NCBI GenBank assembly: GCA_017880705.1
Contig: JADGRS010000062.1
Span: forward strand, 1 to 11,040
DNA length: 11,040 nt
From: Burkholderiales bacterium
GTDB lineage: Bacteria; Pseudomonadota; Gammaproteobacteria; Burkholderiales; Usitatibacteraceae
Reading direction: 5' to 3'
Translations under genes and position numbers: made by a program
Part shown: positions 1 to 7,369 of the stretch, in pieces
Numbering within the stretch: position 1 is the stretch's first letter
Layout: each line of letters starts with the position of its first letter
The notes under the pieces: model-generated
What the model saw: the letters and a program-made list of their open reading frames with translations, nothing else
Database searches by the model: none
Told to the model about the DNA's origin: nothing

Positions 1-1754
1 AGATCGCCGACATCAACATCATCGGCGCCAAGGATTTCAGCGAGCGCGAGGTTCTGCGCAACTTCAAGCTCACCACCCCGGGCTGGTTCACCTGGTTCAC
101 CAAGGACGACCAGTACTCGAAGCAGCAGCTCACGGCGGACCTGGAATCGCTGCGCTCGTTCTATCTCAACCGCGGCTACCTCGAGTTCAACGTCGAGTCG
201 ACGCAGGTCTCGATCACGCCCGATCGGGAGAAGATCTACATCGCGATCGCCATCACCGAGGGTCCCGTCTATCGCCTGGGCGAGGTGAAGCTTTCGGGCG
301 ATCTCATCGTCAAGGAGGAGGTGCTGCGCCCGCTCCTCCTCGCGAAACAGGGCGAGGTCTTCTCGCGCGAGAAGATCGTGGAATCCACCAAGAGGATCAC
401 CGATCGCCTCGGCAACGAGGGCTACTCCTTCGCCAACGTGAACCCGGTGCCCGACCTCGACCGCGAGAAGCGCGTCGCGAGCTTCACCTTCTTCGTCGAC
501 CCGGGCCGGCGCGTCTACGTGCGCCGGGTGAACATCAACGGCAACACGAAGACCCAGGACGAGGTGATCCGCCGGGAGCTGCGCCAGCTCGAGAGCTCGT
601 GGTACTCGCTCGAGAAGATCGCGCGCTCCAAGGAGCGCCTGCAGCGCACCTCGTACTTCTCCGAGGTGACGATCGAGACGCCCGCGGTGCCCGGCACCAC
701 CGACCAGGTGGACGTGAACGTTACCGTCACCGAGCGAAACACGGGCTCGCTCAACTTCGGCGTCGGCTATTCGGCCATCGACAAGGTCACGCTGCAGGCG
801 TCGATAGCCCAGGCGAACATCCTCGGCACGGGCAACCTCGCGTCCTTCCAGATCAACAACGGCTCCGTGAACAAGGTCTATTCGCTGAGCTACCTGAATC
901 CCTACTACACGGCCGACGGCGTCTCGCGGGGCTTCGACATCTTCCTGCGCGACGTCGACACCTCGAGCCTCGCCATCGCGGCGTACCACACGTACTCGAG
1001 CGGCATCGGCGTGCGCTACGCGGTGCCGGTGAGCGAGTACAACACCGTGAACTTCGGCTTTACGGCCGAGCGCACGCGCCTCACGGTCGACGCGACCGCG
1101 CCGCAGCGCTACCTCGACTTCATCTCGGAATTCGGCGAGAGGACCAACACGTTCCGCACCAACGCCTCGTACTCGCGCGACAGCCGCGATAGCCTCACCT
1201 GGCCCACCAAGGGCTGGCTGAACGAGATGGGCGTGGAGCTCGGCGTCCCGCCCGGCGACCTCACCTACTATCGCCTCAACTACCAGAGCCAGTTTTTCCT
1301 CACGTTCGACAAACTGCCCTGGCTCACGTTCATGCTGAACGGCGAGGCGGGCTACGCGGCCGGCTACCGCGGCAAGCCGCTGGCGTTCTTCAAGAACTTC
1401 TACGCGGGCGGCGTGGGCTCGGTGCGCGGCTTCCAGGCGGCGAGCCTCGGGCCCGTCGACACCAACGGCGACATCCTCGGCGGCAACCGGCGCATCATCG
1501 GCAACTTCGAGATGCTCTTCCCGATGCCGGGCTACAAGGAAAAGAACGTGCGCCTATCCGCGTTCGTGGACGCGGGCGACGTCTGGGGCCAGGACGAGAA
1601 GCTGCAGCTTCGCGACCTGCGCGCCGCGCTCGGACTCGCGGTAAGCTGGGATTCGCCGGTCGGGCCGCTGCGCTTCTCGTTCGGAGCGCCCTTCAAGAAG
1701 CGCCAGGAAGACAAGGTCGAGCGCTTCCAGTTCCAGCTGGGCAAGATCTTTTAG
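1..1754 (+). CDS. bamA: BamA, outer-membrane beta-barrel assembly factor (5' truncated by window edge)
   Basis: This is the central Omp85 subunit of the BAM complex, which folds beta-barrel proteins into the outer membrane. The frame is open from base 3, giving 583 visible residues. The GTG at 285 is an internal valine, not a start. The first residues (IADINIIGAKDFSEREVL) match the start of POTRA3 in E. coli BamA, so the signal peptide, POTRA1 and POTRA2 (roughly 170 residues) lie upstream. POTRA3-5 run to about base 750 and end at the ERNTGSLNFGVGY junction into the 16-strand barrel. The barrel carries the L6 motif VRGF (about 1420-1433) and ends in the C-terminal phenylalanine of the beta-signal (FQFQLGKIF). 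skp follows after 10 bases, the usual proteobacterial order. There is no frameshift or other oddity. Confidence 0.97.
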   Translation, partial: IADINIIGAKDFSEREVLRNFKLTTPGWFTWFTKDDQYSKQQLTADLESLRSFYLNRGYLEFNVESTQVSITPDREKIYIAIAITEGPVYRLGEVKLSGDLIVKEEVLRPLLLAKQGEVFSREKIVESTKRITDRLGNEGYSFANVNPVPDLDREKRVASFTFFVDPGRRVYVRRVNINGNTKTQDEVIRRELRQLESSWYSLEKIARSKERLQRTSYFSEVTIETPAVPGTTDQVDVNVTVTERNTGSLNFGVGYSAIDKVTLQASIAQANILGTGNLASFQINNGSVNKVYSLSYLNPYYTADGVSRGFDIFLRDVDTSSLAIAAYHTYSSGIGVRYAVPVSEYNTVNFGFTAERTRLTVDATAPQRYLDFISEFGERTNTFRTNASYSRDSRDSLTWPTKGWLNEMGVELGVPPGDLTYYRLNYQSQFFLTFDKLPWLTFMLNGEAGYAAGYRGKPLAFFKNFYAGGVGSVRGFQAASLGPVDTNGDILGGNRRIIGNFEMLFPMPGYKEKNVRLSAFVDAGDVWGQDEKLQLRDLRAALGLAVSWDSPVGPLRFSFGAPFKKRQEDKVERFQFQLGKIF

Positions 1755-1764
1755 GTTCACGACC

Positions 1765-2253
1765 ATGAAGATTGCGTTGGCATTGTTGCTGGCCTCGCTC
1801 GCCTTCGCCGCGGGCGCGGCGGAGCTGAAGATCGGCTTCGTGAACACCGAGCGCGTGTTCCGCGAGGCGGTGCCGGCGAAGCGCGCGCAGCAGAAGCTCG
1901 AGCGCGAGTTCGCCGCGCGCAACGCCGAGCTCGCCAAGCTGGAGAAGCAGGGCCGCGACCTGCAGACGGAGCTCGAGCGCGAGAACGTGACGATCCCGGA
2001 GCCGCAGCGCCGCGAGAAGGAGCGCCAGCTCGCCGACATCAGCCGCAACTTCCAGCGCACGCAGCGCGAGATCCGCGAGGACCTGAACCTGCGCAGGAAC
2101 GAGGAGCTCGCGAGCGTGCAGGAGCGCGCGACCCGGATCATCAACCAGATCGCGGAGCAGGAGAAGTTCGACCTGATCCTGCAGGAGGCGGTGTTCGCGA
2201 GCGGCAAGATCGACATCACCGACAAGGTCATCCGCGCGTTGGCCGACAAGTGA
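1765..2253 (+). CDS. skp: Skp/OmpH periplasmic chaperone
   Basis: This is a periplasmic chaperone that holds unfolded outer-membrane proteins on their way to BamA. It has 162 residues, the usual family size. Residues 1-19 form a short Sec signal peptide (MKIALALLLASLAFAAGAA) with likely cleavage near AGA-AE. The mature start LKIGFVNTERVFRE is the typical OmpH/Skp opening strand. A long charged stretch rich in Lys, Arg, Glu and Gln (about residues 40-125) fits the coiled-coil tentacles. The C-terminal part (KFDLILQEAVFASGKIDIT) fits the returning strand of the trimer body. The ATG is preceded by only a weak AGG at 1753-1755, which overlaps the bamA stop, so coupling to bamA translation is plausible. 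lpxD begins 6 bases after the stop. Confidence 0.95.
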   Translation: MKIALALLLASLAFAAGAAELKIGFVNTERVFREAVPAKRAQQKLEREFAARNAELAKLEKQGRDLQTELERENVTIPEPQRREKERQLADISRNFQRTQREIREDLNLRRNEELASVQERATRIINQIAEQEKFDLILQEAVFASGKIDITDKVIRALADK

Positions 2254-2259
2254 CCGGCC

Positions 2260-3300
2260 GTGGCCAACCCCGCGCTCACCCTCCGGGAAATCGTCGCGCG
2301 CCTCGGCGGTGAGGCGCTGGGAGAGGTCGCCGCGCCGCTCACCGGCGTCGCGACGCTCGATTCGGCGGGGCCCGGCGACATCACCTTCCTCGCCAATCCG
2401 AAATACCGCTCGAAGCTCGCGTCCACCCGCGCGGGCGCCGTGATCCTGTCGCCCGGCGATCGCGACGCGGCGGCGATCCCGCGCATCGTCAGCGACAATC
2501 CCTATGCCTACTACGCGCGCACGGTGGCGCTCTTCCATCCGCCGCCCGCGGTGCGGCCGGGCATTCACCCGCTCGCGCAGGTCGACGCGAGCGCCCGCGT
2601 GGATGCCGGCGCCGAGATCGACGCCTTCGCGGTGATCGGGCCCGGCGCCACCATCGCCCGGGACGCCTCGATCGGGCCCCACGGCGTGATCGGCGCGGGC
2701 GTCGCGATCGGCGCGGGCACGCGCCTCAACGCCCGGGTCACGATCTACGACGGCTGCAGCGTGGGCGAGCGTTGCGTGCTGCACTCGGGCGTGGTGATCG
2801 GCGCGGACGGCTTCGGCATGGCGCGCGACGCGGGGCGATGGATCAAGATCCCCCAGGTCGGCTCGGTGCGCATCGGCAACGACGTCGAGATCGGCGCCAA
2901 CACGACCATCGACCGCGGGGCGCTCGACGACACCGTGATCGAGGACGGCGTGAAGCTCGACAACCAGATACAGATCGCCCACAACTGCGTGATCGGCGCG
3001 CACACCGTCATCGCGGGCTGCACCGGCATCTCGGGAAGCGTCACCGTCGGCAAGCACTGCATGATCGGCGGCGGCGTGGGGCTCGTCGGGCACATCGCGA
3101 TCTGCGATCACGTGACGATCTCGGGCTTCTCGCTCATCACGAAGTCGATCACCGAACCCGGCACCTACACCTCGGGATTGCCGTTCATGCCCCACGCCGA
3201 ATGGCTGCGCAACGCCGTGCACCTGCGCCGGCTGGGCGAGATGGCGCGCGAGCTGCGAAAAGAACACACGGGAGAAGAACGTGACCGAAATGACGATTGA
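2260..3300 (+). CDS. lpxD: LpxD, UDP-3-O-(3-hydroxyacyl)glucosamine N-acyltransferase
   Basis: This enzyme transfers the second 3-hydroxyacyl chain, from ACP to the amino group of UDP-3-O-acyl-glucosamine, the third step of lipid A synthesis in the cytoplasm. It has 346 residues, close to the 341 of E. coli. The N-terminal uridine-binding domain is residues 1-100, with [15 protein letters not shown] at 35-49. The left-handed beta-helix of hexapeptide repeats covers about 105-290. The catalytic base is H241 in [16 protein letters not shown] (E. coli H239). The C-terminal helical part ([18 protein letters not shown]) ends the protein. The start is a GTG 6 bases after skp with no clear Shine-Dalgarno. 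No better start is visible, and the N-terminus matches the family from residue 7 ([11 protein letters not shown]). The last 20 bases overlap fabZ. Confidence 0.97.
   Translation: MANPALTLREIVARLGGEALGEVAAPLTGVATLDSAGPGDITFLANPKYRSKLASTRAGAVILSPGDRDAAAIPRIVSDNPYAYYARTVALFHPPPAVRPGIHPLAQVDASARVDAGAEIDAFAVIGPGATIARDASIGPHGVIGAGVAIGAGTRLNARVTIYDGCSVGERCVLHSGVVIGADGFGMARDAGRWIKIPQVGSVRIGNDVEIGANTTIDRGALDDTVIEDGVKLDNQIQIAHNCVIGAHTVIAGCTGISGSVTVGKHCMIGGGVGLVGHIAICDHVTISGFSLITKSITEPGTYTSGLPFMPHAEWLRNAVHLRRLGEMARELRKEHTGEERDRNDD
3271..3276 (+). promoter_or_regulatory. Ribosome binding site deciding the fabZ start
   Basis: The sequence ggagaa lies inside the lpxD coding region. It is well spaced for the GTG at 3281 (about 5-6 bases) and too far from the ATG at 3290, so the GTG is preferred as the fabZ start. 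Confidence 0.6.
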
Positions 3301-3724
3301 AGAGATCAAGGAATATCTCCCGCACCGGCATCCGTTCCTCCTGATCGACCGCATCGTCGACTTCGAGAAGGGCGAGCGCATCGTGGCGCTGAAGAACGTG
3401 ACGGTGAACGAGCCCTTCTTCCCCGGCCACTTCCCCCACTATCACGTGATGCCGGGCGTGCTCATCGTCGAGGCGATGGCGCAGGCGGCCGCGGTGCTGT
3501 CGCTGAAGAGCCTCGGCCACAAGAACGACGGCAAGTGGGTCTACTATTTCGTCGGCATCGACGGCGCGCGCTTCAAGCGCCCCGTGGTTCCGGGCGACAC
3601 GCTGACGATCGAGGTGAAGCAGGGCCGCAGCGGCCGCGGCATCGCCAAGTTCAACGCCATCGCCAGGGTGGGCGACGTCGTCGCCGCCGAAGCCGAGCTC
3701 CTCTGCGCGCTGCGCGAACTGTGA
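3281..3724 (+). CDS. fabZ: FabZ, (3R)-hydroxyacyl-ACP dehydratase
   Basis: This enzyme dehydrates 3-hydroxyacyl-ACP to trans-2-enoyl-ACP in type II fatty acid synthesis. It competes with LpxA and LpxD for the same hydroxyacyl-ACP, which fits its place among the lpx genes. It has 147 residues and a single hot-dog fold. The family signature [11 protein letters not shown] is at residues 15-25, followed by FFPGHFP with catalytic H50 and [12 protein letters not shown] with catalytic E64. The GTG start at 3281 is supported by ggagaa upstream; an ATG at 3290 would remove three residues. The gene overlaps lpxD by 20 bases. The 171-base gap to lpxA is out of keeping with the tight packing elsewhere and is filled by repeat copy 1. 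Confidence 0.97.
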   Translation: MTEMTIEEIKEYLPHRHPFLLIDRIVDFEKGERIVALKNVTVNEPFFPGHFPHYHVMPGVLIVEAMAQAAAVLSLKSLGHKNDGKWVYYFVGIDGARFKRPVVPGDTLTIEVKQGRSGRGIAKFNAIARVGDVVAAEAELLCALREL

Positions 3725-3740
3725 GTGATGCGGGCAAACT

Positions 3741-3890
3741 GCTTTGGATCCGCCGATAAACGCCGATGAACGCCGTAAGAGCAAAGGCCGATTGGAGCTT
3801 CGCGCCATGGATCCGGTATCTCGAAATCTCGATTTGGGTTTCGCCTTTACGGCGTTCATCGGCGTTTATCGGCGGATTCAAAGCCTTTTG
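3741..3890 (+). repeat. Palindromic MITE-like element, copy 1 (fabZ-lpxA gap)
   Basis: The left arm (3741-3778) and right arm (3847-3884) are 38-base inverted repeats with one mismatch (G3747). Each arm holds a GCCGATAAACGCCGATGAAC core. Bases 3748-3782 are identical to 7221-7255, and 3843-3890 are identical to 7316-7363, in direct orientation. The 60-base interior between these blocks (3783-3842) matches the reverse complement of the interior of copy 2 (7256-7315) without gaps. The element carries no transposase. A 41-codon frame (3766-3891, starting MNAVRAK and ending GGFKAF) and an open minus-strand frame (PPINADERRK to TAFIGVYRRIQ) run through it. I read these as consequences of the repeat rather than genes. 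I recall similar SAFIGG and INADERR strings in many spurious small proteins, which suggests a widespread repeat family, but this is from memory. The element ends 5 bases before the lpxA GTG. Confidence 0.93.
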
Positions 3891-3895
3891 AGACC

Positions 3896-4672
3896 GTGAG
3901 CCCCATTCATCAAACAGCGATTGTTGACAAGCGCGCGAAGCTCCACGCGAGCGTGAGCGTCGGCCCGTACACGGTGATCGACGGCGACGTGGAGGTGCGC
4001 GAGGGCACGACGATCGGCGCGCACAACGTGATCACGGGGCACACGAAGGTCGGCCGCGGCAACCGCATCTTCCATTTCTGCTCGATCGGGGAGGCGAACC
4101 AGGACAAGAAGTACGGCGGCGAGCCCACGCGCCTCGAGATCGGCGACGGCAACACCATCCGCGAATACTGCTCGATCAACCGCGGCACGGCCCAGGGCGG
4201 CGGCGTGACCCGCGTCGGCGACGACAACTGGATCATGGCCTACTGCCACGTCGCGCACGATTGCCGCGTGGGCAGCCACACGGTCTTTGCGAATCACGCC
4301 ACGCTCGCGGGCCACGTCGAGATCGGCGACTGGACCATCCTCGGCGGCTTCGTGGGCGTGCACCAGTTCGTGAAGGTCGGCGCCCACGTGATGGCGGGGA
4401 TCTCGAGCGTCGTGACGCAGGACGTGCCGCCCTTCATGACGATCGCGGGGCAGCCGTGCGCGCCCCATGGCATCAACTCCGAGGGCCTCAAGCGCCGCGG
4501 CTTCACGCCGGAATCGATCGCGGCGCTGAAGAAGGCGTACAAGACGCTCTACAAATCCGGCCTCGGCCTCGCCGACGCGCGCGCCGAGCTCGAGAAGCAG
4601 GCGCTCGCGTCGCCCGAGGTGCGCCCCCTCGCCGAATTCCTCGCCGCCTCCACGCGAGGCATCCTGCGTTGA
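3896..4672 (+). CDS. lpxA: LpxA, UDP-N-acetylglucosamine O-acyltransferase
   Basis: This is the first enzyme of lipid A synthesis. It moves a 3-hydroxyacyl chain from ACP to the 3-OH of UDP-GlcNAc in the cytoplasm. It has 258 residues (E. coli 262, P. aeruginosa 258). The left-handed beta-helix covers about 1-185 and a helical C-terminal domain 186-258 ([18 protein letters not shown]). The catalytic histidine is H121 in VAHDCRVG (E. coli H125). The conserved IGEANQDKKYGGEPTR and NRGTAQGGG segments are present. At the chain-length ruler position (E. coli G173, P. aeruginosa M169) this protein has I169 (GAHVMAGISS), which suggests a shorter acyl chain than C14. The start is a GTG with only a weak GAG at 3890-3892, right at the edge of repeat copy 1. 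The stop overlaps the lpxB start. Confidence 0.97.
   Translation: MSPIHQTAIVDKRAKLHASVSVGPYTVIDGDVEVREGTTIGAHNVITGHTKVGRGNRIFHFCSIGEANQDKKYGGEPTRLEIGDGNTIREYCSINRGTAQGGGVTRVGDDNWIMAYCHVAHDCRVGSHTVFANHATLAGHVEIGDWTILGGFVGVHQFVKVGAHVMAGISSVVTQDVPPFMTIAGQPCAPHGINSEGLKRRGFTPESIAALKKAYKTLYKSGLGLADARAELEKQALASPEVRPLAEFLAASTRGILR
4656..4659 (+). promoter_or_regulatory. Ribosome binding site supporting the lpxB TTG start
   Basis: A gagg inside the 3' end of lpxA lies 9 bases upstream of TTG 4669. It supports that codon as the lpxB start. The frame stays open far upstream, but that upstream reading is arginine-rich shadow sequence. Confidence 0.45.
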
Positions 4673-5877
4673 CGAAGCGGGTCGCCATCGTCGCGGGCGA
4701 GGCGTCGGGCGATCTTCTCGGCGCCGCGCTGATCCACGCCATCCGCAGCCGCTGGCCCGAGGTCGAGTTCTACGGCATCGCCGGCCCCAAGATGATCGCC
4801 GAAGGGGCGCGCACGCTCTATCCGATGGAAACGCTCGCGGTGCGCGGCTACGTCGAGGTGCTGAAGCATCTGCGCGAGATCCTGCGCATCCGCACGGGCC
4901 TCACGCGCACGCTGCTGAAGGAAAAACCGGACCTCTTCATCGGCGTGGACGCGCCCGACTTCAACTTCGGCCTCGAGAGGAAGCTCAAGGCCGCGGGAAT
5001 CCCGACCGTCCACTACGTGAGCCCTTCGATCTGGGCCTGGCGCTACGAGCGCGTGCGCTCGATCGCCAAGGCCGTGGACCGCATGCTCGTGATGTTTCCC
5101 TTCGAGGAGAAGATCTACCAGAAGGAAGGCATTCCCGTGACCTTCGTGGGCCATCCGCTCGCCGACGCGATGGCGCAGGAGCCCGACCGCCGCGAAGCGC
5201 GCGCGCAGCTGCGCCTCGGCTCGGCGGCGGTGCCGGTCGCGCTCCTGCCCGGGAGCCGCGTGAGCGAGCTCGAGCTGCACACCGATCTCCTCGTCGAGAC
5301 CGCGAGGGAGCTGCTGAAGAAGCGCCCCGAGCTGCATTTCTTCGTGCCGCTCGCCACGCGCGAGACGCGCGAGTACTTCGAGCGGCGCATCTACGAGCTG
5401 GAGGCGCGAGAGCTCCCGATCACGATCCTTTTCGGCCATGCGCGCCTCGCCTTGCACGCCTCCGAAGCGGCGCTCGTCGCGAGCGGCACGGCGGCGCTCG
5501 AGGCCGCGCTCGCGCGCTGCCCGATGGTGATCACCTATCGCCTGAGCAAGCTCACGCACTGGCTGGTCAAAAGGAAGCTCCTCCTTCCGTACGTGGGCCT
5601 TCCCAACGTCCTCGCGGGCGAGTTCATCGTGCCGGAGCTGCTGCAGGACGACGCGACGCCCGCCAACCTCGCGCAGGCGCTCGGCAACTGGCTCGACAAC
5701 AAGACGGCGCGGGACCTCCTGCGCGCGCGCTTCGCGAGGCTTCACGCGGAGCTCGCGAAGGGCCATGATGAGCGCATCATCCAGGCGCTCGCGCCCTATT
5801 TCGCCAACCCTTCCGAGAGCCATGTCCCGCCCAGCGCCTACGCCCCCGACTGCCTCATTACTGTGCGGGGTCGATGA
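4669..5877 (+). CDS. lpxB: LpxB, lipid-A-disaccharide synthase
   Basis: This GT19-family glycosyltransferase joins UDP-2,3-diacylglucosamine and lipid X into the lipid A disaccharide at the inner face of the inner membrane. From the TTG at 4669 it has 402 residues. The N-terminus [15 protein letters not shown] (5-19) starts exactly as the family does. Other marks are DAPDFN (94-99, with D94 equivalent to E. coli D98), YVSPSIWAW (117-125), FVGHPLAD (159-166), [10 protein letters not shown] (192-201) and [11 protein letters not shown] (271-281). The TTG shares two bases with the lpxA TGA stop (TTGA), implying translational coupling. The last 18 residues, beyond the 382 of E. coli LpxB, are encoded in the overlap with rnhB and look unconserved. 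The family assignment is secure; the start is likely but rests on position and motif. Confidence 0.95.
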   Translation: MTKRVAIVAGEASGDLLGAALIHAIRSRWPEVEFYGIAGPKMIAEGARTLYPMETLAVRGYVEVLKHLREILRIRTGLTRTLLKEKPDLFIGVDAPDFNFGLERKLKAAGIPTVHYVSPSIWAWRYERVRSIAKAVDRMLVMFPFEEKIYQKEGIPVTFVGHPLADAMAQEPDRREARAQLRLGSAAVPVALLPGSRVSELELHTDLLVETARELLKKRPELHFFVPLATRETREYFERRIYELEARELPITILFGHARLALHASEAALVASGTAALEAALARCPMVITYRLSKLTHWLVKRKLLLPYVGLPNVLAGEFIVPELLQDDATPANLAQALGNWLDNKTARDLLRARFARLHAELAKGHDERIIQALAPYFANPSESHVPPSAYAPDCLITVRGR

Positions 5878-6430
5878 GGCGGGACGCGGGCCGCTCGCGG
5901 GCGCCGTCTTCGCCGCCGCCGTGGTGCTCGATCCTGCCCGTCCCATCCGCGGGCTCGCCGACTCGAAGGTTCTCGCCCCGCCGGTGCGCGAGAAGCTCGC
6001 CGGGCGCATCAAGGCGAGGTCGATCGCATGGGCCGTCGCTTCGGCGAGCGTGGAGGAGATCGACTCGATCAACATCCTGCGCGCAAGCCTGCTGGCGATG
6101 CGCCGCGCCATCGAGGCGCTCGGCATGGAGCCCGACGAAGTATGCGTCGACGGGCTGCACACGCCCGAGGTGGCGTTCAAGTGCCGGGCGATCGTGCGCG
6201 GGGACTCGCTCGTGAGGGCGATCTCGGCGGCCTCGATCCTCGCCAAGACCGCGCGCGACGCGGAGATGACGCTCCTCGACGCGCGCTATCCCGTCTACGG
6301 ATTCGCCAACCACAAGGGCTACTCGACGCCGGAGCACCTCGCGGCGCTGAAGGAATTCGGCCCCTGCGAGATCCATCGGCGGACCTTCGCCCCGGTGCAG
6401 GTGCTGCTCCAGTGCGACTTCCCGTTCTGA
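5822..6430 (+). CDS. rnhB: RnhB, ribonuclease HII
   Basis: This enzyme cleaves the RNA strand of RNA-DNA hybrids and removes single ribonucleotides misincorporated in DNA. From the ATG at 5822 it has 202 residues, against 198 in E. coli. The four metal-binding acidic residues are visible and spaced as in the family: D18 and E19 in [16 protein letters not shown]110 in CVDGLH and D128 in [22 protein letters not shown] at 47-51 and the [15 protein letters not shown]-terminal block also fit. The frame is open upstream to 5765, but those extra residues are lpxB sequence read in another frame, so the ATG giving family length was chosen. A gagag at 5815-5819 is a weak, close ribosome binding site. 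The gene overlaps lpxB by 56 bases. Confidence 0.96.
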   Translation: MSRPAPTPPTASLLCGVDEAGRGPLAGAVFAAAVVLDPARPIRGLADSKVLAPPVREKLAGRIKARSIAWAVASASVEEIDSINILRASLLAMRRAIEALGMEPDEVCVDGLHTPEVAFKCRAIVRGDSLVRAISAASILAKTARDAEMTLLDARYPVYGFANHKGYSTPEHLAALKEFGPCEIHRRTFAPVQVLLQCDFPF

Positions 6431-6432
6431 CG

Positions 6433-7242
6433 ATGAGAAGCGTCGCATCGCGCGACAATCCCGCGTACAAGGCGATGATGAAGCTCGCCGCGAGCGGCTC
6501 CGAGCGGCGCCGCAACGGCGAGTCCGTGCTCGACGGCGCGCATCTGCTCGCGGCGTTCCTCGACTCGGGCCGCAAGCCCGAGGAGCTGATGGTCGATGCG
6601 GCGGCGCTTGCCGACCCGGAGATCGCGGCCCTCGTCGAGCGCAGCGCGCCCGCGCGAGTGACGCTTCTTTCCGATGCGCTGTTCAAGGCGCTCTCGACCG
6701 TGCAATCGCCGACGGGCGTCATCGCGCGCGTGCGCACGCCGCAGGGCGATGCGGTGCCCGCCGACGCCTCGCTCGCGCTCCTCCTCGAGGACATCCAGGA
6801 TCCGGGCAACGTCGGCACGCTGCTGCGCAGCGCCGCTGCCGCGGGCGCCCAGCACGTGCTTCTCTCGGCGCAATGCGCCTTCGCGTGGTCGCCCAAGGTG
6901 CTGCGCGCCGCGATGGGCGCGCATTTCACGCTGAACATCGTCGAGGGCGCCGATCTCGCCGCATTCACCGCGAGCTATGGGGGCACCTCGATCGCGCTCG
7001 CCGCGCGCGGCGAGCGCTCGCTCTACGACCTCGACCTCAAGCGCCCGAGCGCCTTCATCGTCGGCAACGAGGGCGCGGGAATCTCGAGCGCGCTCCTCGC
7101 GGGGGCGACGGTGCGCGCGCACATCCCGATGCCGGGCCGCGTCGAATCCCTCAACGCCGGCACCGCCGGATCCATCTGCCTCTTCGAGGCGGTCCGCCAA
7201 CGCGCCTCCGTTAAAGCGATATCCGCCGATAAACGCCGATGA
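6433..7242 (+). CDS. TrmH/SpoU-family RNA 2'-O-ribose methyltransferase
   Basis: This is a SPOUT-class, AdoMet-dependent methyltransferase acting on rRNA or tRNA; the exact nucleotide target cannot be read from sequence. It has 269 residues. An N-terminal substrate-binding domain (about 1-105) is of the RlmB/TsnR type (SALSTVQSPTG-like ALSTVQSPTGVIARV at 86-100). It is followed by the three SpoU motifs: I, N126 to R132 (NVGTLLR); II, FIVGNEGAGI (208-217); III, IPMPGRVESLNAG (231-243), which ties the trefoil knot. The ATG is 2 bases after the rnhB stop. This gene commonly follows rnhB in betaproteobacteria. Its end is odd: the last six residues (SADKRR) and the TGA stop are encoded by the left arm of repeat copy 2, so the native C-terminus was probably replaced. 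All catalytic motifs lie upstream and remain intact. Confidence 0.9.
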   Translation: MRSVASRDNPAYKAMMKLAASGSERRRNGESVLDGAHLLAAFLDSGRKPEELMVDAAALADPEIAALVERSAPARVTLLSDALFKALSTVQSPTGVIARVRTPQGDAVPADASLALLLEDIQDPGNVGTLLRSAAAAGAQHVLLSAQCAFAWSPKVLRAAMGAHFTLNIVEGADLAAFTASYGGTSIALAARGERSLYDLDLKRPSAFIVGNEGAGISSALLAGATVRAHIPMPGRVESLNAGTAGSICLFEAVRQRASVKAISADKRR

Positions 7243-7363
7243 ACGCCGTAAGAGCGAAATCCAATTTGAAATTTCGAGATACTGGATCCATGGCACGAAG
7301 CTCCCATTCGCCTTTGCCTTTACGGCGTTCATCGGCGTTTATCGGCGGATTCAAAGCCTTTTG
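7221..7363 (+). repeat. Palindromic MITE-like element, copy 2 (methyltransferase-yhhQ gap)
   Basis: The arms at 7221-7251 and 7320-7350 are perfect 31-base inverted repeats. Direct-orientation identity with copy 1 covers 7221-7255 on the left and 7316-7363 on the right. The interior 7256-7315 is the reverse complement of the copy 1 interior, diverged at roughly a dozen or more sites but gap-free. Unlike copy 1, the outer left flank (aaagcgat) does not mirror the right flank (ttcaaagc), so the left end looks trimmed or altered where it enters the methyltransferase gene. The left arm supplies that gene's stop codon, and the right end lies 6 bases before the yhhQ ATG. Both strands are open through the element (PPINADERRKS on +, MNAVKAKANG on -). 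A transcript would fold into a stem of at least 31 bp. Confidence 0.93.
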
Positions 7364-7369
7364 GATTCC

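Noticed and set aside
1693..3381. A 562-codon minus-strand frame opposite skp and lpxD with repeated DxxVxADHA-like units
   Set aside because: The apparent periodicity is the antisense image of the LpxD hexapeptide repeats, not a real repeat protein.
4261..4668. An N-terminal extension of lpxB of about 136 codons
   Set aside because: It overlaps lpxA in another frame, is Arg/Pro-rich and resembles nothing. LpxB homologues begin at the TTG region ([11 protein letters not shown]).
5765..5821. An upstream ATG for rnhB adding 19 residues
   Set aside because: The extra residues are lpxB coding sequence in another frame. The ATG at 5822 gives the family length and places the first catalytic Asp at the usual distance.
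7243..7369. A possible preQ1 riboswitch ahead of yhhQ
   Set aside because: The leader is almost entirely the palindromic repeat. No small pseudoknot aptamer with an A-rich tail is visible.
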